DNA of 64,000 nucleotides from Rugamonas brunnea (GCF_014042345.1 NZ_JACEZT010000001.1:744001-808000); one strand, 5' to 3'; numbered from the stretch's first letter, positions 7,755 to 17,274 are shown. A program made the numbers and translations. Notes: generated by a model from the letters alone, not told the origin.

Positions 7755-8378
7755 TTACTTGAGCGACAGCATGCGCTCAACGTAGCGCGCGATCAGGTCG
7801 ACCTCCAGGTTGACCTTGGCGCCCGGCTTCAAGTGCTTGAGCGTGGTCATGGCGATCGTGTGCGGGATCAGGTTGATGGAGAACTGGCACACCAGTTGTT
7901 CGCCGCTGCCGATGTCGGTCACGCGGTTGACCGTCAGCGATACGCCGTTGACGACGATGGAACCCTTGAACGCCAGATATTTGGCCAGGTCGTGCGGTGC
8001 TTCAATCACCAGTTCCCACGACTCCCCCACGGCTTCAAACTTGCGCACCACGCCGAGGCCGTCGACGTGGCCCGACACCAGGTGGCCTCCCAGCCGTTCA
8101 GCCAGCGTGAGCGCCTTTTCCAGGTTCACTTCCGTGGTCGTGTCCAGGCCCACGGTGCAGTTCAGGCTTTCGCGCGACACATCGACCACGAAGCTGTCAT
8201 TGGTCTTTTCCACCACCGTCATGCAGGCGCCGTTGATGGCGATCGAGTCACCCAGGGCCACATCGGCCAGCGGCAGGCCGCCCGCGTTGACGTGCAGGCG
8301 CACGCCCGCTTCCAGGCCGCCAGCCAGCGGCTGCACGGATTCAATTTTGCCGATGGCGGCGACGATTCCAGTAAACAT
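7755..8378 (-). CDS. ribE: Riboflavin synthase alpha subunit
   Basis: RibE dismutates two lumazine molecules into riboflavin and the pyrimidine precursor, the final step of the pathway. The 207 residues contain two similar lumazine-binding barrels. The first begins MFTGIVAAIGKIESV and includes ALGDSIAINGACMTVV; the second includes VSGHVDGLGVV and GSIVVNGVSLTVNRV. The repeated GxSIxxNGxxxTV motif is the family hallmark. It lies 12 bases after ribD and is clearly cotranscribed with it. Confidence 0.96.
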   Translation of the reverse strand: MFTGIVAAIGKIESVQPLAGGLEAGVRLHVNAGGLPLADVALGDSIAINGACMTVVEKTNDSFVVDVSRESLNCTVGLDTTTEVNLEKALTLAERLGGHLVSGHVDGLGVVRKFEAVGESWELVIEAPHDLAKYLAFKGSIVVNGVSLTVNRVTDIGSGEQLVCQFSINLIPHTIAMTTLKHLKPGAKVNLEVDLIARYVERMLSLK

Positions 8379-8390
8379 GCGATACCAATC

Positions 8391-9488
8391 TTAAAGTGGG
8401 TTGAATCTGGCAAGGATACGCAAATCAGCGCCGATTTGCTTAACCTCATGAAATTTGAGCGTGTGCTTGCGCGACAGGTCCGTCAGCGCCGGCAAGGCGA
8501 ACATCCCCTGGGCGTCGCCCAGCAGCACGGGCGCCAGGTAGACCAGCAATTCGTCCACGCAGCCTTCGCGGATCAGCGAGCCGTTGAGCTTGCCGCCGGC
8601 CTCCACGTGCAATTCGTTGATCTGGCGCCGGCCCAGCTCGCGCATCAGTTCAGGCAAGTCGACCTTGCCAGCCGCGTTAGGTAGCACAATGATTTCCGCC
8701 CCGGCAGTGCGCAATGCCGCCTCCTTCTCCGGATCGGACACGGCGGCCACGATCCAGGTACCGCCACCTTCCAGCACGCGCGCCTTGGGATCAATGTCGA
8801 GTTTGCTGTCAACGACGATGCGGCGCGGCTGGCGCGGCGTATTCACGGCCCGCACATTGAGCTGGGGATCGTCGGCCTTCACGGTACCGATGCCGGTCAG
8901 GATCGCGCACGCGCGGGCTCGCCACGCGTGGCCGTCGGCGCGCGCCTCCGGCCCCGTGATCCACTGGCTCTGGCCATTGTGCAGGGCCGTCATGCCGTCC
9001 AGGCTGGCGGCCGACTTCATGCGCACCCACGGCAGGCCGCGCCGCATGCGCGAGAAGAAACCGATATTCATTTCATGGGCCGCGTCGGCCAGCACGCCGG
9101 ACGAGACGGCGATGCCGGCCGCCGCCAGCTTGGCCAGCCCCTGCCCCGCCACCAATGGGTTGGGATCTTCCATGGCCGCCACCACGCGGCCTAGCCCGGC
9201 GCGCACCAGCGCGTCCGAACACGGCGGCGTGCGGCCGAAATGGTTGCACGGCTCCAGCGTGACGTAGGCGGTGGCGCCGCGCACGTCGTGGCCGCGCGCC
9301 TGCGCATCCTTGAGGGCCTGGATTTCGGCGTGGTCGAATCCGGCCGCCTGCGTCACCCCGGCGCCGATCACGTGGCCGTCGCGCACGATCACGCAACCGA
9401 TGCGCGGATTGGGCGAGGTGGTGTACAAGCCTTTGGCGGCCCATTCCAGGGCCAGGGTCATGCCGTCGAGGTCGTTGCGTATTTCCAT
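8391..9488 (-). CDS. ribD: Bifunctional diaminohydroxyphosphoribosylaminopyrimidine deaminase / 5-amino-6-(5-phosphoribosylamino)uracil reductase
   Basis: RibD catalyses the second and third steps of riboflavin synthesis. The N-terminal deaminase domain (about 10-140) has the zinc-binding HAE (in FDHAEIQALK) and PCNHFGRTPPC motifs. The C-terminal reductase domain begins near VRMKSAASLDGMTALHNGQS and includes LHVEAGGKLNGSLI. I chose ATG 9488, giving 365 residues, because the longer open frame adds a Gly/Arg-rich stretch unlike the family. It lies 32 bases after fimT of the pilin operon on the same strand, so part of its transcription may come from that operon. Confidence 0.96.
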   Translation of the reverse strand: MEIRNDLDGMTLALEWAAKGLYTTSPNPRIGCVIVRDGHVIGAGVTQAAGFDHAEIQALKDAQARGHDVRGATAYVTLEPCNHFGRTPPCSDALVRAGLGRVVAAMEDPNPLVAGQGLAKLAAAGIAVSSGVLADAAHEMNIGFFSRMRRGLPWVRMKSAASLDGMTALHNGQSQWITGPEARADGHAWRARACAILTGIGTVKADDPQLNVRAVNTPRQPRRIVVDSKLDIDPKARVLEGGGTWIVAAVSDPEKEAALRTAGAEIIVLPNAAGKVDLPELMRELGRRQINELHVEAGGKLNGSLIREGCVDELLVYLAPVLLGDAQGMFALPALTDLSRKHTLKFHEVKQIGADLRILARFNPL

Positions 9489-9520
9489 ATTCTTCCCGGC
9501 GCCGGCGCAGCGCCAGCGGC

Positions 9521-10156
9521 CTAGTCCGACTCGGCCGCCGCCGTGCAATCCACCGGTTGCACCAGCGGATCGCATACGCGCATCCGGCCCAGCATGTTGA
9601 TCTTGATGTGGCGCGCCTGCCGCCCTTGCAGCAGCGACAGCGTGCCCCAGTGCGCGACCAGGCTATTGCCGGCGCTGCAACTGCGTCCAGCAGCATTATA
9701 AGCAAGGTAGAGCGGGACCGCACCGGATGAGAACGCCGACCGGATCACGATATCGTCCGATAACGCTTCCTGCCGGTACAGCACATGCTCGCCGCCATCG
9801 GGGCGCGCATTGCCATTGGCGTCGATGAACACCACCCAGCCGCGCCGCCAGTCGGCACCGCCCGGCTCCAGCGGCGCCAGCGTGACGATGCGGCCACGGG
9901 CGATCGCTTGAGAACGGGTCAGGTCGATCGCGCTGCACAGATCGTTGACGGCCGTGCGCAAGCGCGCCGCCAGCAGCAATTGCCGCAGCCCCGGTACGGC
10001 CGTGCCGGCGAGGATGCCGGCCAGCGCCAGCACCACCAGCGCTTCGACCAGACTGAACGCGCCATAGCGTTGACCGGGCCGGCGCATCAAGCTACGACGC
10101 CACGTGCCGCGAGGCCACCCGCCGCGATCACCGCTATCGCCGCAATCGCCGCTCAT
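9521..10156 (-). CDS. fimT: FimT/GspH-type minor pseudopilin
   Basis: A type IV minor pilin of the GspH/FimT family, thought to help initiate the pilus tip. The hydrophobic N-terminal helix AFSLVEALVVLALAGILAG carries the expected Glu at position 5 of the mature protein. An Ala, rather than the usual Gly, appears to stand directly before the Phe. The later region has the GspH pattern (SQAIARGRIVTL, GWVVFIDANGN). I chose the ATG that overlaps the pilE stop by 4 bases (211 residues, long leader). A start at 10087 (MRRPGQRYGA) gives a more typical leader. It is the last pilin gene before ribD. Confidence 0.78.
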   Translation of the reverse strand: MSGDCGDSGDRGGWPRGTWRRSLMRRPGQRYGAFSLVEALVVLALAGILAGTAVPGLRQLLLAARLRTAVNDLCSAIDLTRSQAIARGRIVTLAPLEPGGADWRRGWVVFIDANGNARPDGGEHVLYRQEALSDDIVIRSAFSSGAVPLYLAYNAAGRSCSAGNSLVAHWGTLSLLQGRQARHIKINMLGRMRVCDPLVQPVDCTAAAESD

Positions 10157-10602
10157 GGCCAGCAGTGGGCGCCGGGCCCGGAGGCGAGCCGCAAGCCGGT
10201 GCTGGTCAGCGTCAGCTCCTGGCAATCTTCATCGTGGAAATGGACATCCACCATGCTGGTGCCGGGCCGGGCGATCAGCCGCACGCACTGGCTGATCAAT
10301 TCGCCTTCGCAGGCCTTGCCTTCCACTTCGTAGGCGCTGGTGTGGGCCTCGCTGCCGGTCCACCAGCGAAACAGCATGGCTTCCGGGTCTGTGCTGCTGG
10401 ACGAGAATGCGATGTAGCTGTTGTATTGCGAATAGTAGCGCTCCTGCTGCTGCATCAGCCGCATCAGCGCCGCCTCCCCTTCGTTGCGCCGCACGCGGAT
10501 CACGTAGCGCTGCAGGCTGGGGTAGGCTTGCGCCGCCAGCACGACGAATATCACCAGCGTGACCAATGCTTCCACCAGGCTGAAACCACCAATTCGCCCC
10601 AT
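10153..10602 (-). CDS. pilE: PilE-type minor pilin
   Basis: A 149-residue type IV pilin-like protein. The short leader MGRIGG is followed by FSLVEALVTLVIFVVLAAQA, which matches the prepilin peptidase site (cleavage after Gly, Phe +1, Glu +5). The region after the helix (RRNEGEAALMRLMQQQERYY) is typical of PilE subunits, and C-terminal cysteines could form the D-region disulphide. ATG 10602 sits 5 bases after GGGAGG, which decides the start. It lies 84 bases after pilY1 and overlaps fimT by 4 bases. Confidence 0.85.
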   Translation of the reverse strand: MGRIGGFSLVEALVTLVIFVVLAAQAYPSLQRYVIRVRRNEGEAALMRLMQQQERYYSQYNSYIAFSSSSTDPEAMLFRWWTGSEAHTSAYEVEGKACEGELISQCVRLIARPGTSMVDVHFHDEDCQELTLTSTGLRLASGPGAHCWP

Positions 10603-10686
10603 CATCACCTCCCAGACCATTTGACCGATTGGACCGCATGGACGCGGCTGCCCCTCCGGTTGCCCGCGATTGCCCGCGGCCTCCAA

Positions 10687-12993
10687 TTAGCGGCGCGCCG
10701 CCGCATGCAATTCGCGCCAGTTCACTACCTCGCGCCAGCTCAGGCGGCCGGACGGCGCCGCCACCGTGATCGCCCCGGCCGGACGCACCGCGACGTCGCC
10801 CACGTTGCTGAACATCGCAATGGCGACGGTACGGGTAACGCTTGCCACAGCCGGCGATGGGGCAATAGCGGGGCCCGTTCCACCGGCCGCCGCCACCGCC
10901 GGCAAGCGCAGCACCACCGGACGCACGGCATAGCCCGGCGCGAGACGGGCCGTGACGCGGGTATCGCCAGCGCTCATGGCCGAAGCCATCCACATCGACG
11001 GCAAGCCCGTCAAAACGTCCAGGGCGTAGCTGCGGCTGCGCGCCGCGTCGCAAGGCATCCGGCCCGGCAAGACGGTATTGAACAGCAGCTTGCCATTGGC
11101 CAGCACGCCACTGTCCAGGCTGCGCTCCCCCGTGGTATCGCTGTGCAGAAAATCGATGTACCAGCCCTTGCTGTTGGCGGGCAGATCGGCGCCCAGCAAG
11201 GTCAACGCCGCATCGTCGTCTGCGCCGCTGAGCGTGCGCGGCGTCAGCTCGCCGCGCCCCGACACCAGTTGCGGCGGATCGGCCAGCGTGTCGAGAATGG
11301 CGTAATACGATTGCGACGCGGCGCGCGCTGGCAGCCGGTCAGCCGCCTCCAGCATGCGCCCTGTGCCGAACAGGATCAGATAACCACCACCCGCCGCGTA
11401 CACCAGCCGGGGCTGTTGCGCGATCGCTTGCCGGACACCGGCGGCATCGCGCGCGACGAACAGCGGGGTTTTCGCCGGCCCCGGTCCTACCGCCCCGGAC
11501 CAAGGCGCATTGCCGGTCAGGTCGAAGCGCCACAGGTTACCCTGCAAATCGCCGGCGTACGCGTAGCGCAGCACGCCATCCGCATCCACTGCCAGCGCCG
11601 GTGCGCTTAAGCCGTTGGCACGGGCCGCGTCGCTAATCGGCGTAACGAGGCGATAGTAGTTGTCATTGAGCCGCCACGGCTGCGACGGCAGCTTGTCCAG
11701 CGCCAGCAGGAACAGCGCGCCGTTGCCGCTGGCGCTGGCATGGCCGTCGGCCGCGTAATTGTTGACACCGCTGGCGACGACAGCCACGTCGCGCAGCACG
11801 GCCGCAGCACCGCTGCCGCCAGTGCGCACGCGCGCGACCCGCGGCAGGGTGGTCACGTTGCCCATCATGGGATCGTCGCGGTCCGTGAATTCCCACAGCA
11901 CGCCCGATGCAGCGAAGTGCAGCGGGTCGGTCACGTCGAGCGCGAACACACCTTGCGCGCCGCCGCCCATGGCCGATACCAGTACCGTCTTCCACGCTGC
12001 GCCAGTGTAGGCCTCCCCGGCGCTGGCCGGGCCGTCGACGTAGGCGGTATGCACGTAAGCGGGGCTGGTCAGGCGGTTCAATTTGCTGAACAACGCATCT
12101 GGCACGTAAGCGAACAATTCACTGCCGTCGGATGCATCAAACCCATGCAGCATGCCATCGTTGGTGCCGATGTAGACGGCAGGCCGGCGCGTCTGGCTGC
12201 GCGCGTAAAAGTCCGCATACGCCGCGCCCCGCTCCACCGCTGACGCCACGCCCACATAAACGGCGGTGCTGTTAACGGCATCGCCCAACACACTGCTGCG
12301 GCGCCGGAACACACTGCCCTCCAGTGCACGCTCGCCGCGTAGATAGTCGAGCCGCTGCGGCCCCATGCCATCGGGTCGGCTGCGTGCACCCGCAGTCGGC
12401 GCACGGTCGAGCAAGGCCCGCTGGGCGCTGCTAATCGCGTCCCACGCAAACGGCACGGTGGTCAGCGTGCCATCGGGCTGCACGATGGCTGTGTAGATGT
12501 TGCGTGCGGCCGGCGTGGGCCGGGGCAGATGGCCGTCCACACCAGTGAGGATGGCACCGGCATCCCACATTGGTGCGCCGGCAGCCAACGTACTGGCGTC
12601 ACTGGCCTGCACGGCGTAGCGTTCAAAGTGGCCGCTCCAATCGACACGGCTATAGACAGCCTGAAACACGGCTGATGCTGCGGCTTCAGCGCCTGCACCA
12701 GCAGCAGCACCAGGCAGCACCAGCGGCATGCCACGCACGGGCGGCCCGCCATCGGCCGAGACGCACCCGGCCAACAACGGCTCGCTGGCGAGATCGAGCG
12801 CCGGTGGTGCTGCGCGGGCAAGTCTTTCGGGGCAGACAACCAGCCACGCCAACAATAGCAGCAACAAGGGCAATTGCGGCAAAGGCGGCGTTGGCTGCAA
12901 TGTCAGCAATTGCAGTAATCGCGGCAAACGTGACAACCGCAGCAACAGCAACCACTGCAAGCGCGGCAATGAACAGCGTGTGGCGTTCGTCAT
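10687..12993 (-). CDS. pilY1: Short PilY1/PilC-type tip adhesin
   Basis: PilY1 proteins sit at the pilus tip and act in pilus extension, adhesion and surface sensing. This 768-residue protein carries the C-terminal beta-propeller region: RRPAVYIGTNDGMLHGFDA, ELFAYVPDALFSKLNRL, KTVLVSAMGGGAQGVFALDV and LRYAYAGDLQGNLWRFDLTG. It is shorter than the usual 1000-1200 residues and lacks a recognisable N-terminal von Willebrand A domain. I do not see the canonical DxDxDG calcium site. The N-terminus is an extremely Leu-rich stretch of about 50 residues ending at LARAAPP, a possible cleavage site. It lies 15 bases after pilX. Confidence 0.85.
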   Translation of the reverse strand: MTNATRCSLPRLQWLLLLRLSRLPRLLQLLTLQPTPPLPQLPLLLLLLAWLVVCPERLARAAPPALDLASEPLLAGCVSADGGPPVRGMPLVLPGAAAGAGAEAAASAVFQAVYSRVDWSGHFERYAVQASDASTLAAGAPMWDAGAILTGVDGHLPRPTPAARNIYTAIVQPDGTLTTVPFAWDAISSAQRALLDRAPTAGARSRPDGMGPQRLDYLRGERALEGSVFRRRSSVLGDAVNSTAVYVGVASAVERGAAYADFYARSQTRRPAVYIGTNDGMLHGFDASDGSELFAYVPDALFSKLNRLTSPAYVHTAYVDGPASAGEAYTGAAWKTVLVSAMGGGAQGVFALDVTDPLHFAASGVLWEFTDRDDPMMGNVTTLPRVARVRTGGSGAAAVLRDVAVVASGVNNYAADGHASASGNGALFLLALDKLPSQPWRLNDNYYRLVTPISDAARANGLSAPALAVDADGVLRYAYAGDLQGNLWRFDLTGNAPWSGAVGPGPAKTPLFVARDAAGVRQAIAQQPRLVYAAGGGYLILFGTGRMLEAADRLPARAASQSYYAILDTLADPPQLVSGRGELTPRTLSGADDDAALTLLGADLPANSKGWYIDFLHSDTTGERSLDSGVLANGKLLFNTVLPGRMPCDAARSRSYALDVLTGLPSMWMASAMSAGDTRVTARLAPGYAVRPVVLRLPAVAAAGGTGPAIAPSPAVASVTRTVAIAMFSNVGDVAVRPAGAITVAAPSGRLSWREVVNWRELHAAARR

Positions 12994-13008
12994 GCGGGCA
13001 TCTCCATC

Positions 13009-13698
13009 TCAATCGGCCCTGCGGAAGACCGATTGCAGCACCACTTCCGTTTCCGGCCTGGCGCTAAATCCGATCGCCGTCACGCGGTAGCAATGTCCGC
13101 CCGGGGCGCCTACTTCGTCACTGGGCTGATGGCAGGGCAAGAACTCGATCAGGTAGCGGGGACGGTGAAATGGCAGGAAGCCACTGCCCGTCTGCATGGA
13201 TGCGCCGCTGTAGTCGCCGTATTGCACGGTATGGCCGCCACCGTCTTCCGCACCGCTCAAGTCCACCGCCTGCCACGCGGGCGTCGCTGCGCCTGTCGCG
13301 CGGGCGCACAGGCCGGCGTTGACCGGCCCCGTGCCGCAGCCGTCGATAAAGCCCAGGCCGGTATCGCCGCCAAACAGCGCACTGCGCGCGCGCCACGCGC
13401 CAGCGCCAGAACCCGCACCACCAGCGCCACGCCCATCCGAACCGGACCCATCGCCGCCACCATGCCCGCCCCCTGCGGTTGCCGTGCCCGTCACATCGCG
13501 TTCTCCGTCCATAAGCGCATCCTCCGCCGCCTGAAACGCCACTTGCCTGTCCCGCCCCGCCCGCGCCGCTTGTTCTCCTTGCAGCGCCATCCGGGCAGCT
13601 GATGCGCCAACCAGCATCACGGCGACGAGGATCAACATCGTCACCAACAACGTGACGCCACGCTGCCGTCGCGCGTACATGCACGCCCACCCCATCAC
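13009..13698 (-). CDS. pilX: PilX-type minor pilin assembly protein
   Basis: A 229-residue PilX-like protein. The N-terminus RQRGVTLLVTMLILVAVMLV is the hydrophobic PilX helix after a Gly; like other PilX proteins it lacks Glu at position 5. QVAFQAAEDALMDGERDV is the family pattern. A Gly/Ser/Asp-rich stretch near residues 73-97 looks like a flexible loop. The start ATG overlaps the pilW stop by 4 bases, implying translational coupling. Confidence 0.85.
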   Translation of the reverse strand: MMGWACMYARRQRGVTLLVTMLILVAVMLVGASAARMALQGEQAARAGRDRQVAFQAAEDALMDGERDVTGTATAGGGHGGGDGSGSDGRGAGGAGSGAGAWRARSALFGGDTGLGFIDGCGTGPVNAGLCARATGAATPAWQAVDLSGAEDGGGHTVQYGDYSGASMQTGSGFLPFHRPRYLIEFLPCHQPSDEVGAPGGHCYRVTAIGFSARPETEVVLQSVFRRAD

Positions 13699-14654
13699 GT
13701 GCTCCGGTTACGCAACTGGAACAGCGCGACAAACAAGCGCCGCGCCCGCCGCTGCAAGGCCGGCGCCATCGGTTGCTCGGCCACCCGCACGCCGGGGTCG
13801 TCACCGGCATGGGCATCAGCGTAGGCTGCGCCGAACAAGTCGTAGGTCACTGGCGTACCGTCGGGCCGCGTCTGCACGTCACCGCGCAACAGCAGCGCGA
13901 CCTTGACGGTGCGCACCCGCTTCCAATACGTCTTGCGGTTCAGGTCCCGCAACTGCTCGTCGGGCGTGGCGCCTGCCAGCACGAGACTGGCATCGAGCGC
14001 ATTGACGGCGCTGGCGTTGAGGTAGGAATCGGGAATGCCGTCGGGCGGCGTATCGAGGTCAACGCCATACAGCACCTGGAAACTGTCGACGCCGCGCACG
14101 ATGGCGTCGGCGCCCCAGCCGCTGGCGCTGCGGTACTTGCAGCGCAGTTCAGGTTCGCCGCCGCCGTCGTTGGCGACATAGAAAATGCTCCAGCCGCGCG
14201 CATCGGCAGTGTGACTGTCCGCCACGCCGAAACCGGCACAGTTGACGGCGGACCCATCGCCGTTGGCGGTGCCGCCCGATCCGCCAAAGCGCAACACCAA
14301 TACGTCGCTGCCATTGGCCACCGGCGCCGTCGGATGCTCGATACCGTCGCTGCTGCGTGTGAGGCTGCGCGCATCGAGCCCGCCGATCGCAGCGCTGGCG
14401 GTAGAGACATAGGCGGCGGGCGCCGTCTCGCCATCCCAGTTCACGTAGGCACTCTGGCGCACGGCCTGACCGATGATGTCGAGCGCATAGTGGCCGCCGT
14501 CATCGAGCCACACGTTCGCGCTGTGCATGCGGTAAGCGCCATTGGCCAGCACCAGCATGGCGCAGGCCAGCAGCACCACCAGCATGCCCAGCGCCATCGA
14601 CACCATAACCTCGGCCAACGCCACGCCAGTTTGCCTTTGCACGCGTGAATTCAT
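13695..14654 (-). CDS. pilW: PilW-type minor pilin
   Basis: A 319-residue PilW family protein. The N-terminus has RQTG followed by VALAEVMVSMALGMLVVLL, with Glu at +5 of the mature form. The middle contains DDGGHYALDIIGQAVRQSAY and the GSDVLVLRFGGSGG region usual for PilW. PilV, PilW, PilX, PilE and FimT/FimU form the tip complex primed with PilY1. It overlaps both neighbours (pilV and pilX) by 4 bases. Confidence 0.9.
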   Translation of the reverse strand: MNSRVQRQTGVALAEVMVSMALGMLVVLLACAMLVLANGAYRMHSANVWLDDGGHYALDIIGQAVRQSAYVNWDGETAPAAYVSTASAAIGGLDARSLTRSSDGIEHPTAPVANGSDVLVLRFGGSGGTANGDGSAVNCAGFGVADSHTADARGWSIFYVANDGGGEPELRCKYRSASGWGADAIVRGVDSFQVLYGVDLDTPPDGIPDSYLNASAVNALDASLVLAGATPDEQLRDLNRKTYWKRVRTVKVALLLRGDVQTRPDGTPVTYDLFGAAYADAHAGDDPGVRVAEQPMAPALQRRARRLFVALFQLRNRST

Positions 14655-15220
14655 GGCAGCGCTCCCACCGCCACGGCGACGCCGGGCACGAACTCGCCAT
14701 CCTCATCGCGCGCGGGCGCACCATCAGGACGCTTGCCGCGCCACCCCACCTTGACCACCAGCGGCGCGCCCGCGCCACCGGTGCAGCGCCAGCGCAAGCG
14801 GCCGCCCTGCCACAGGCCGGCGTCACGGCACACCAAGGCGCGCCCGGCGGGCAAGCTGGCATGCACCTGCTGTTTGATCTCGTACAGATCGAATTGCGCC
14901 AACTGGCTGCGGTCGCAATGGGCGTCCAGCGCGTAGCACAGCGGCGACGGCGGCGCGGGCGACGGCTCGGCCAGCGCGTCATAGTTAAAGGACAGATAGG
15001 GATTGGCCGCGTCCGCCAACGGCGGCGTGATGCTGTTGGCGCGCATGCGCTCGGCCAGGCTGTTGGCCAGGTGCAGCGCTTGCGTGAGCAGGGCCGATTG
15101 ATGGCGCGTGCGCAGCGCCGCCAGTTGCATGGCCGTGCCGCAAATGATGCCCAGCGCCAGCACCAGCAAGGCCACCATGATTTCCAGCATGGTAAAGCCG
15201 CGTGACCGTGTCCATCGCAT
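14651..15220 (-). CDS. pilV: PilV-type minor pilin, first gene of the operon
   Basis: A 189-residue PilV protein. The leader MRWTRSRG is followed by FTMLEIMVALLVLALGIICG, an excellent prepilin site with Glu at +5. HLANSLAERMRANS is the PilV pattern. ATG 15220 has GGAGG six bases upstream and is preferred to a TTG seven codons earlier. It heads pilV-pilW-pilX-pilY1-pilE-fimT. No strong promoter is evident in the 160 bases between it and nrdR. Confidence 0.9.
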   Translation of the reverse strand: MRWTRSRGFTMLEIMVALLVLALGIICGTAMQLAALRTRHQSALLTQALHLANSLAERMRANSITPPLADAANPYLSFNYDALAEPSPAPPSPLCYALDAHCDRSQLAQFDLYEIKQQVHASLPAGRALVCRDAGLWQGGRLRWRCTGGAGAPLVVKVGWRGKRPDGAPARDEDGEFVPGVAVAVGALP

Positions 15221-15240
15221 GCCGCACCTCCGTCCCCGCA

Positions 15241-15260
15241 AGCCGCCTCACATGGCGGCT
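15241..15260 (-). promoter_or_regulatory. Hairpin in the pilV leader
   Basis: AGCCGCC and GGCGGCT form a 7-bp stem around six bases, just upstream of the pilV ribosome binding site. It could affect translation initiation, or be a weak terminator remnant. Confidence 0.35.
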
Positions 15261-15380
15261 GAGGATGAAGTTAGCAGTGCGCGCGCTTCAATGCATGAGA
15301 TAAGTCAACCGTGCGCCAAAGCGCGCTGACGGCTGGAAAGGGAATGACACCGGGAAGGGGAACGCAGACGGCAACGGGCC

Positions 15381-15851
15381 TCAGCCCTTACGGGGCTTGC
15401 GCTCCTGCCCCACTTCGGCGATGGCGTCCTGGAACTCTTCCAAGTCTTCGAAATTCTTGTAGACGGAGGCGAAACGAATGTAGGCGATCTTGTCGAGCCG
15501 CTTGAGCTCCTGCATCACCAGTTCGCCGATGTAACCGGAATCGACTTCACGCTGCCCGCTGGTGAGCAGCTTTTCCTCGATCGACTGCACCGCCGTATCC
15601 ACGGCCGCAGCCGCGACGGGGCGCTTGCGCAAGGCCAGCATCAGGCTGTCGCGCAGCTTGGCGGCCGCATATTCGGTGCGGCTGCCGTTCTTCTTGACCA
15701 CGAACGGCATCACCAGTTCGATCCGCTCATACGTGGTAAATCGTTTATCACATTTGGCGCAACGCCGGCGCCGGCGAATGGCGTCACCCTCCTCCGATAC
15801 GCGGGTATCGAGGACCTGAGTCTCTTCATGCTGACAGAATGGACATTTCAT
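15381..15851 (-). CDS. nrdR: Transcriptional repressor NrdR
   Basis: NrdR represses ribonucleotide reductase genes when bound to (d)ATP. The 156-residue protein has the N-terminal zinc ribbon with Cys3, Cys6, Cys31 and Cys34 (MKCPFC and CAKC) and the following ATP-cone domain, including [20 protein letters not shown] and [20 protein letters not shown]. It lies 75 bases after glyA on the same strand, a frequent arrangement, so the two are probably cotranscribed. The spacer holds a hairpin. Confidence 0.97.
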   Translation of the reverse strand: MKCPFCQHEETQVLDTRVSEEGDAIRRRRRCAKCDKRFTTYERIELVMPFVVKKNGSRTEYAAAKLRDSLMLALRKRPVAAAAVDTAVQSIEEKLLTSGQREVDSGYIGELVMQELKRLDKIAYIRFASVYKNFEDLEEFQDAIAEVGQERKPRKG

Positions 15852-15883
15852 GTGGGCGACGGTTTCGCTTGCGATTATTGTGT

Positions 15884-15911
15884 CAGGACGCCGGCCAGGG
15901 CCAGCGTCCTG
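15884..15911 (-). terminator. Hairpin between glyA and nrdR
   Basis: CAGGACGC and GCGTCCTG form an 8-bp stem. No T-run follows on the minus strand, so it is more likely a partial terminator or RNA-processing element than a full stop. Confidence 0.35.
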
Positions 15912-15926
15912 TTGATACTACACCGA

Positions 15927-17174
15927 TCAGGCAGCGTACACCGGGAATGCGTCGGCCAGCACCTTCACTTCGGCCTTCACGCGCTCGATGGTGGCGGCGT
16001 CATGCGGGTTGTCCAGCACGTCGGCGATCAGGTGCGCGACCTTTTCCGCTTCCGCTTCCTTGAAACCACGGGTGGTCATGGCCGGGCTGCCCAGGCGGAT
16101 GCCGGAAGTCACGAATGGCTTCTGCGGATCGTTCGGGATGCCGTTCTTGTTGGTGGTGATGTGAGCCGAACCGAGGATGGCTTCCGCTTCCTTGCCGGTC
16201 AGGTTCTTGGCGCGCAGGTCCACCAGCATCACGTGCGACTCGGTGCCGCCGGACACGATGCGCAGGCCGCGGGCGATCAGGGTCTTGGCCATCACGTCGG
16301 CGTTCTTCACCACTTGTTGCTGGTAGGTCTTGAACTCGGGCGACAGCGCTTCCTTGAAGGCGACGGCCTTGCCGGCGATCACGTGCATCAGCGGGCCGCC
16401 CTGGATGCCGGGGAAGATGGCCGAGTTGATGATCTTTTCGTGCTCAGCCTTCATCAGGATGATGCCGCCGCGTGGGCCGCGCAGCGATTTGTGCGTGGTC
16501 GAGGTGACGAAGTCGGCGTGCGGCACAGGGTTCGGATACAGGCCGGCGGCGATCAGGCCGGCGTAGTGGGCCATGTCGACCATGAAGTACGCGCCCACGG
16601 CCTTGGCCACGGCGGCGAAACGTTCGAAGTCGATCTTTTTCGAGAACGCGGAGGCGCCGGCGATGATCAGCTTGGGCTTGTGCTCCTTGGCCAGCGCTTC
16701 CATGGCGTCGTAGTCGATGTCTTCAGCGGCGGTCAGGCCGTAGGACACGACGTTGAACCATTTGCCCGACATGTTCAGAGGCATACCGTGGGTCAGGTGG
16801 CCGCCTTCGGCCAGCGACATGCCCATGATGGTGTCGCCCGGTTTCAGCACGGCGAAGAACACGCCCTGGTTGGCTTGCGAACCCGAGTTCGGCTGCACGT
16901 TGGCCGCTTCGGCGCCGAACAGTTGCTTGACGCGGTCGATGGCCAGTTGCTCGACCACGTCCACGTATTCGCAGCCACCGTAGTAGCGCTTGCCTGGGTA
17001 GCCTTCGGCGTATTTGTTGGTCAGCTGCGAGCCCTGGGCTTGCATCACGGCCGGCGAGGTGTAGTTTTCCGAGGCGATCAGCTCGATGTGGTCGTGCTGG
17101 CGCTTGTTTTCGTTCTGGATGGCGCCGAACAGCTCAGGGTCTACGTTGGCGAGGGTGTGATCTTTTGCGAACAT
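15927..17174 (-). CDS. glyA: Serine hydroxymethyltransferase
   Basis: GlyA interconverts serine and glycine, transferring a one-carbon unit to tetrahydrofolate with pyridoxal phosphate. The 415-residue protein is normal length. Motifs include [16 protein letters not shown] near the N-terminus, [14 protein letters not shown], and the PLP lysine in [14 protein letters not shown] (about Lys229). ATG 17174 has GGAG upstream and matches the family start ([16 protein letters not shown]). Expression is probably controlled by the ZTP riboswitch in its leader. Confidence 0.98.
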   Translation of the reverse strand: MFAKDHTLANVDPELFGAIQNENKRQHDHIELIASENYTSPAVMQAQGSQLTNKYAEGYPGKRYYGGCEYVDVVEQLAIDRVKQLFGAEAANVQPNSGSQANQGVFFAVLKPGDTIMGMSLAEGGHLTHGMPLNMSGKWFNVVSYGLTAAEDIDYDAMEALAKEHKPKLIIAGASAFSKKIDFERFAAVAKAVGAYFMVDMAHYAGLIAAGLYPNPVPHADFVTSTTHKSLRGPRGGIILMKAEHEKIINSAIFPGIQGGPLMHVIAGKAVAFKEALSPEFKTYQQQVVKNADVMAKTLIARGLRIVSGGTESHVMLVDLRAKNLTGKEAEAILGSAHITTNKNGIPNDPQKPFVTSGIRLGSPAMTTRGFKEAEAEKVAHLIADVLDNPHDAATIERVKAEVKVLADAFPVYAA

Positions 17175-17274
17175 GAAAAAACTCCAATCAATATGAGTAA
17201 CTTGTTTCTGGCAGGTTGGATCGAATGAGGGAAGCCGATAGCGGAAAGACAGCCTCATTGTGCGTACCATCGGT

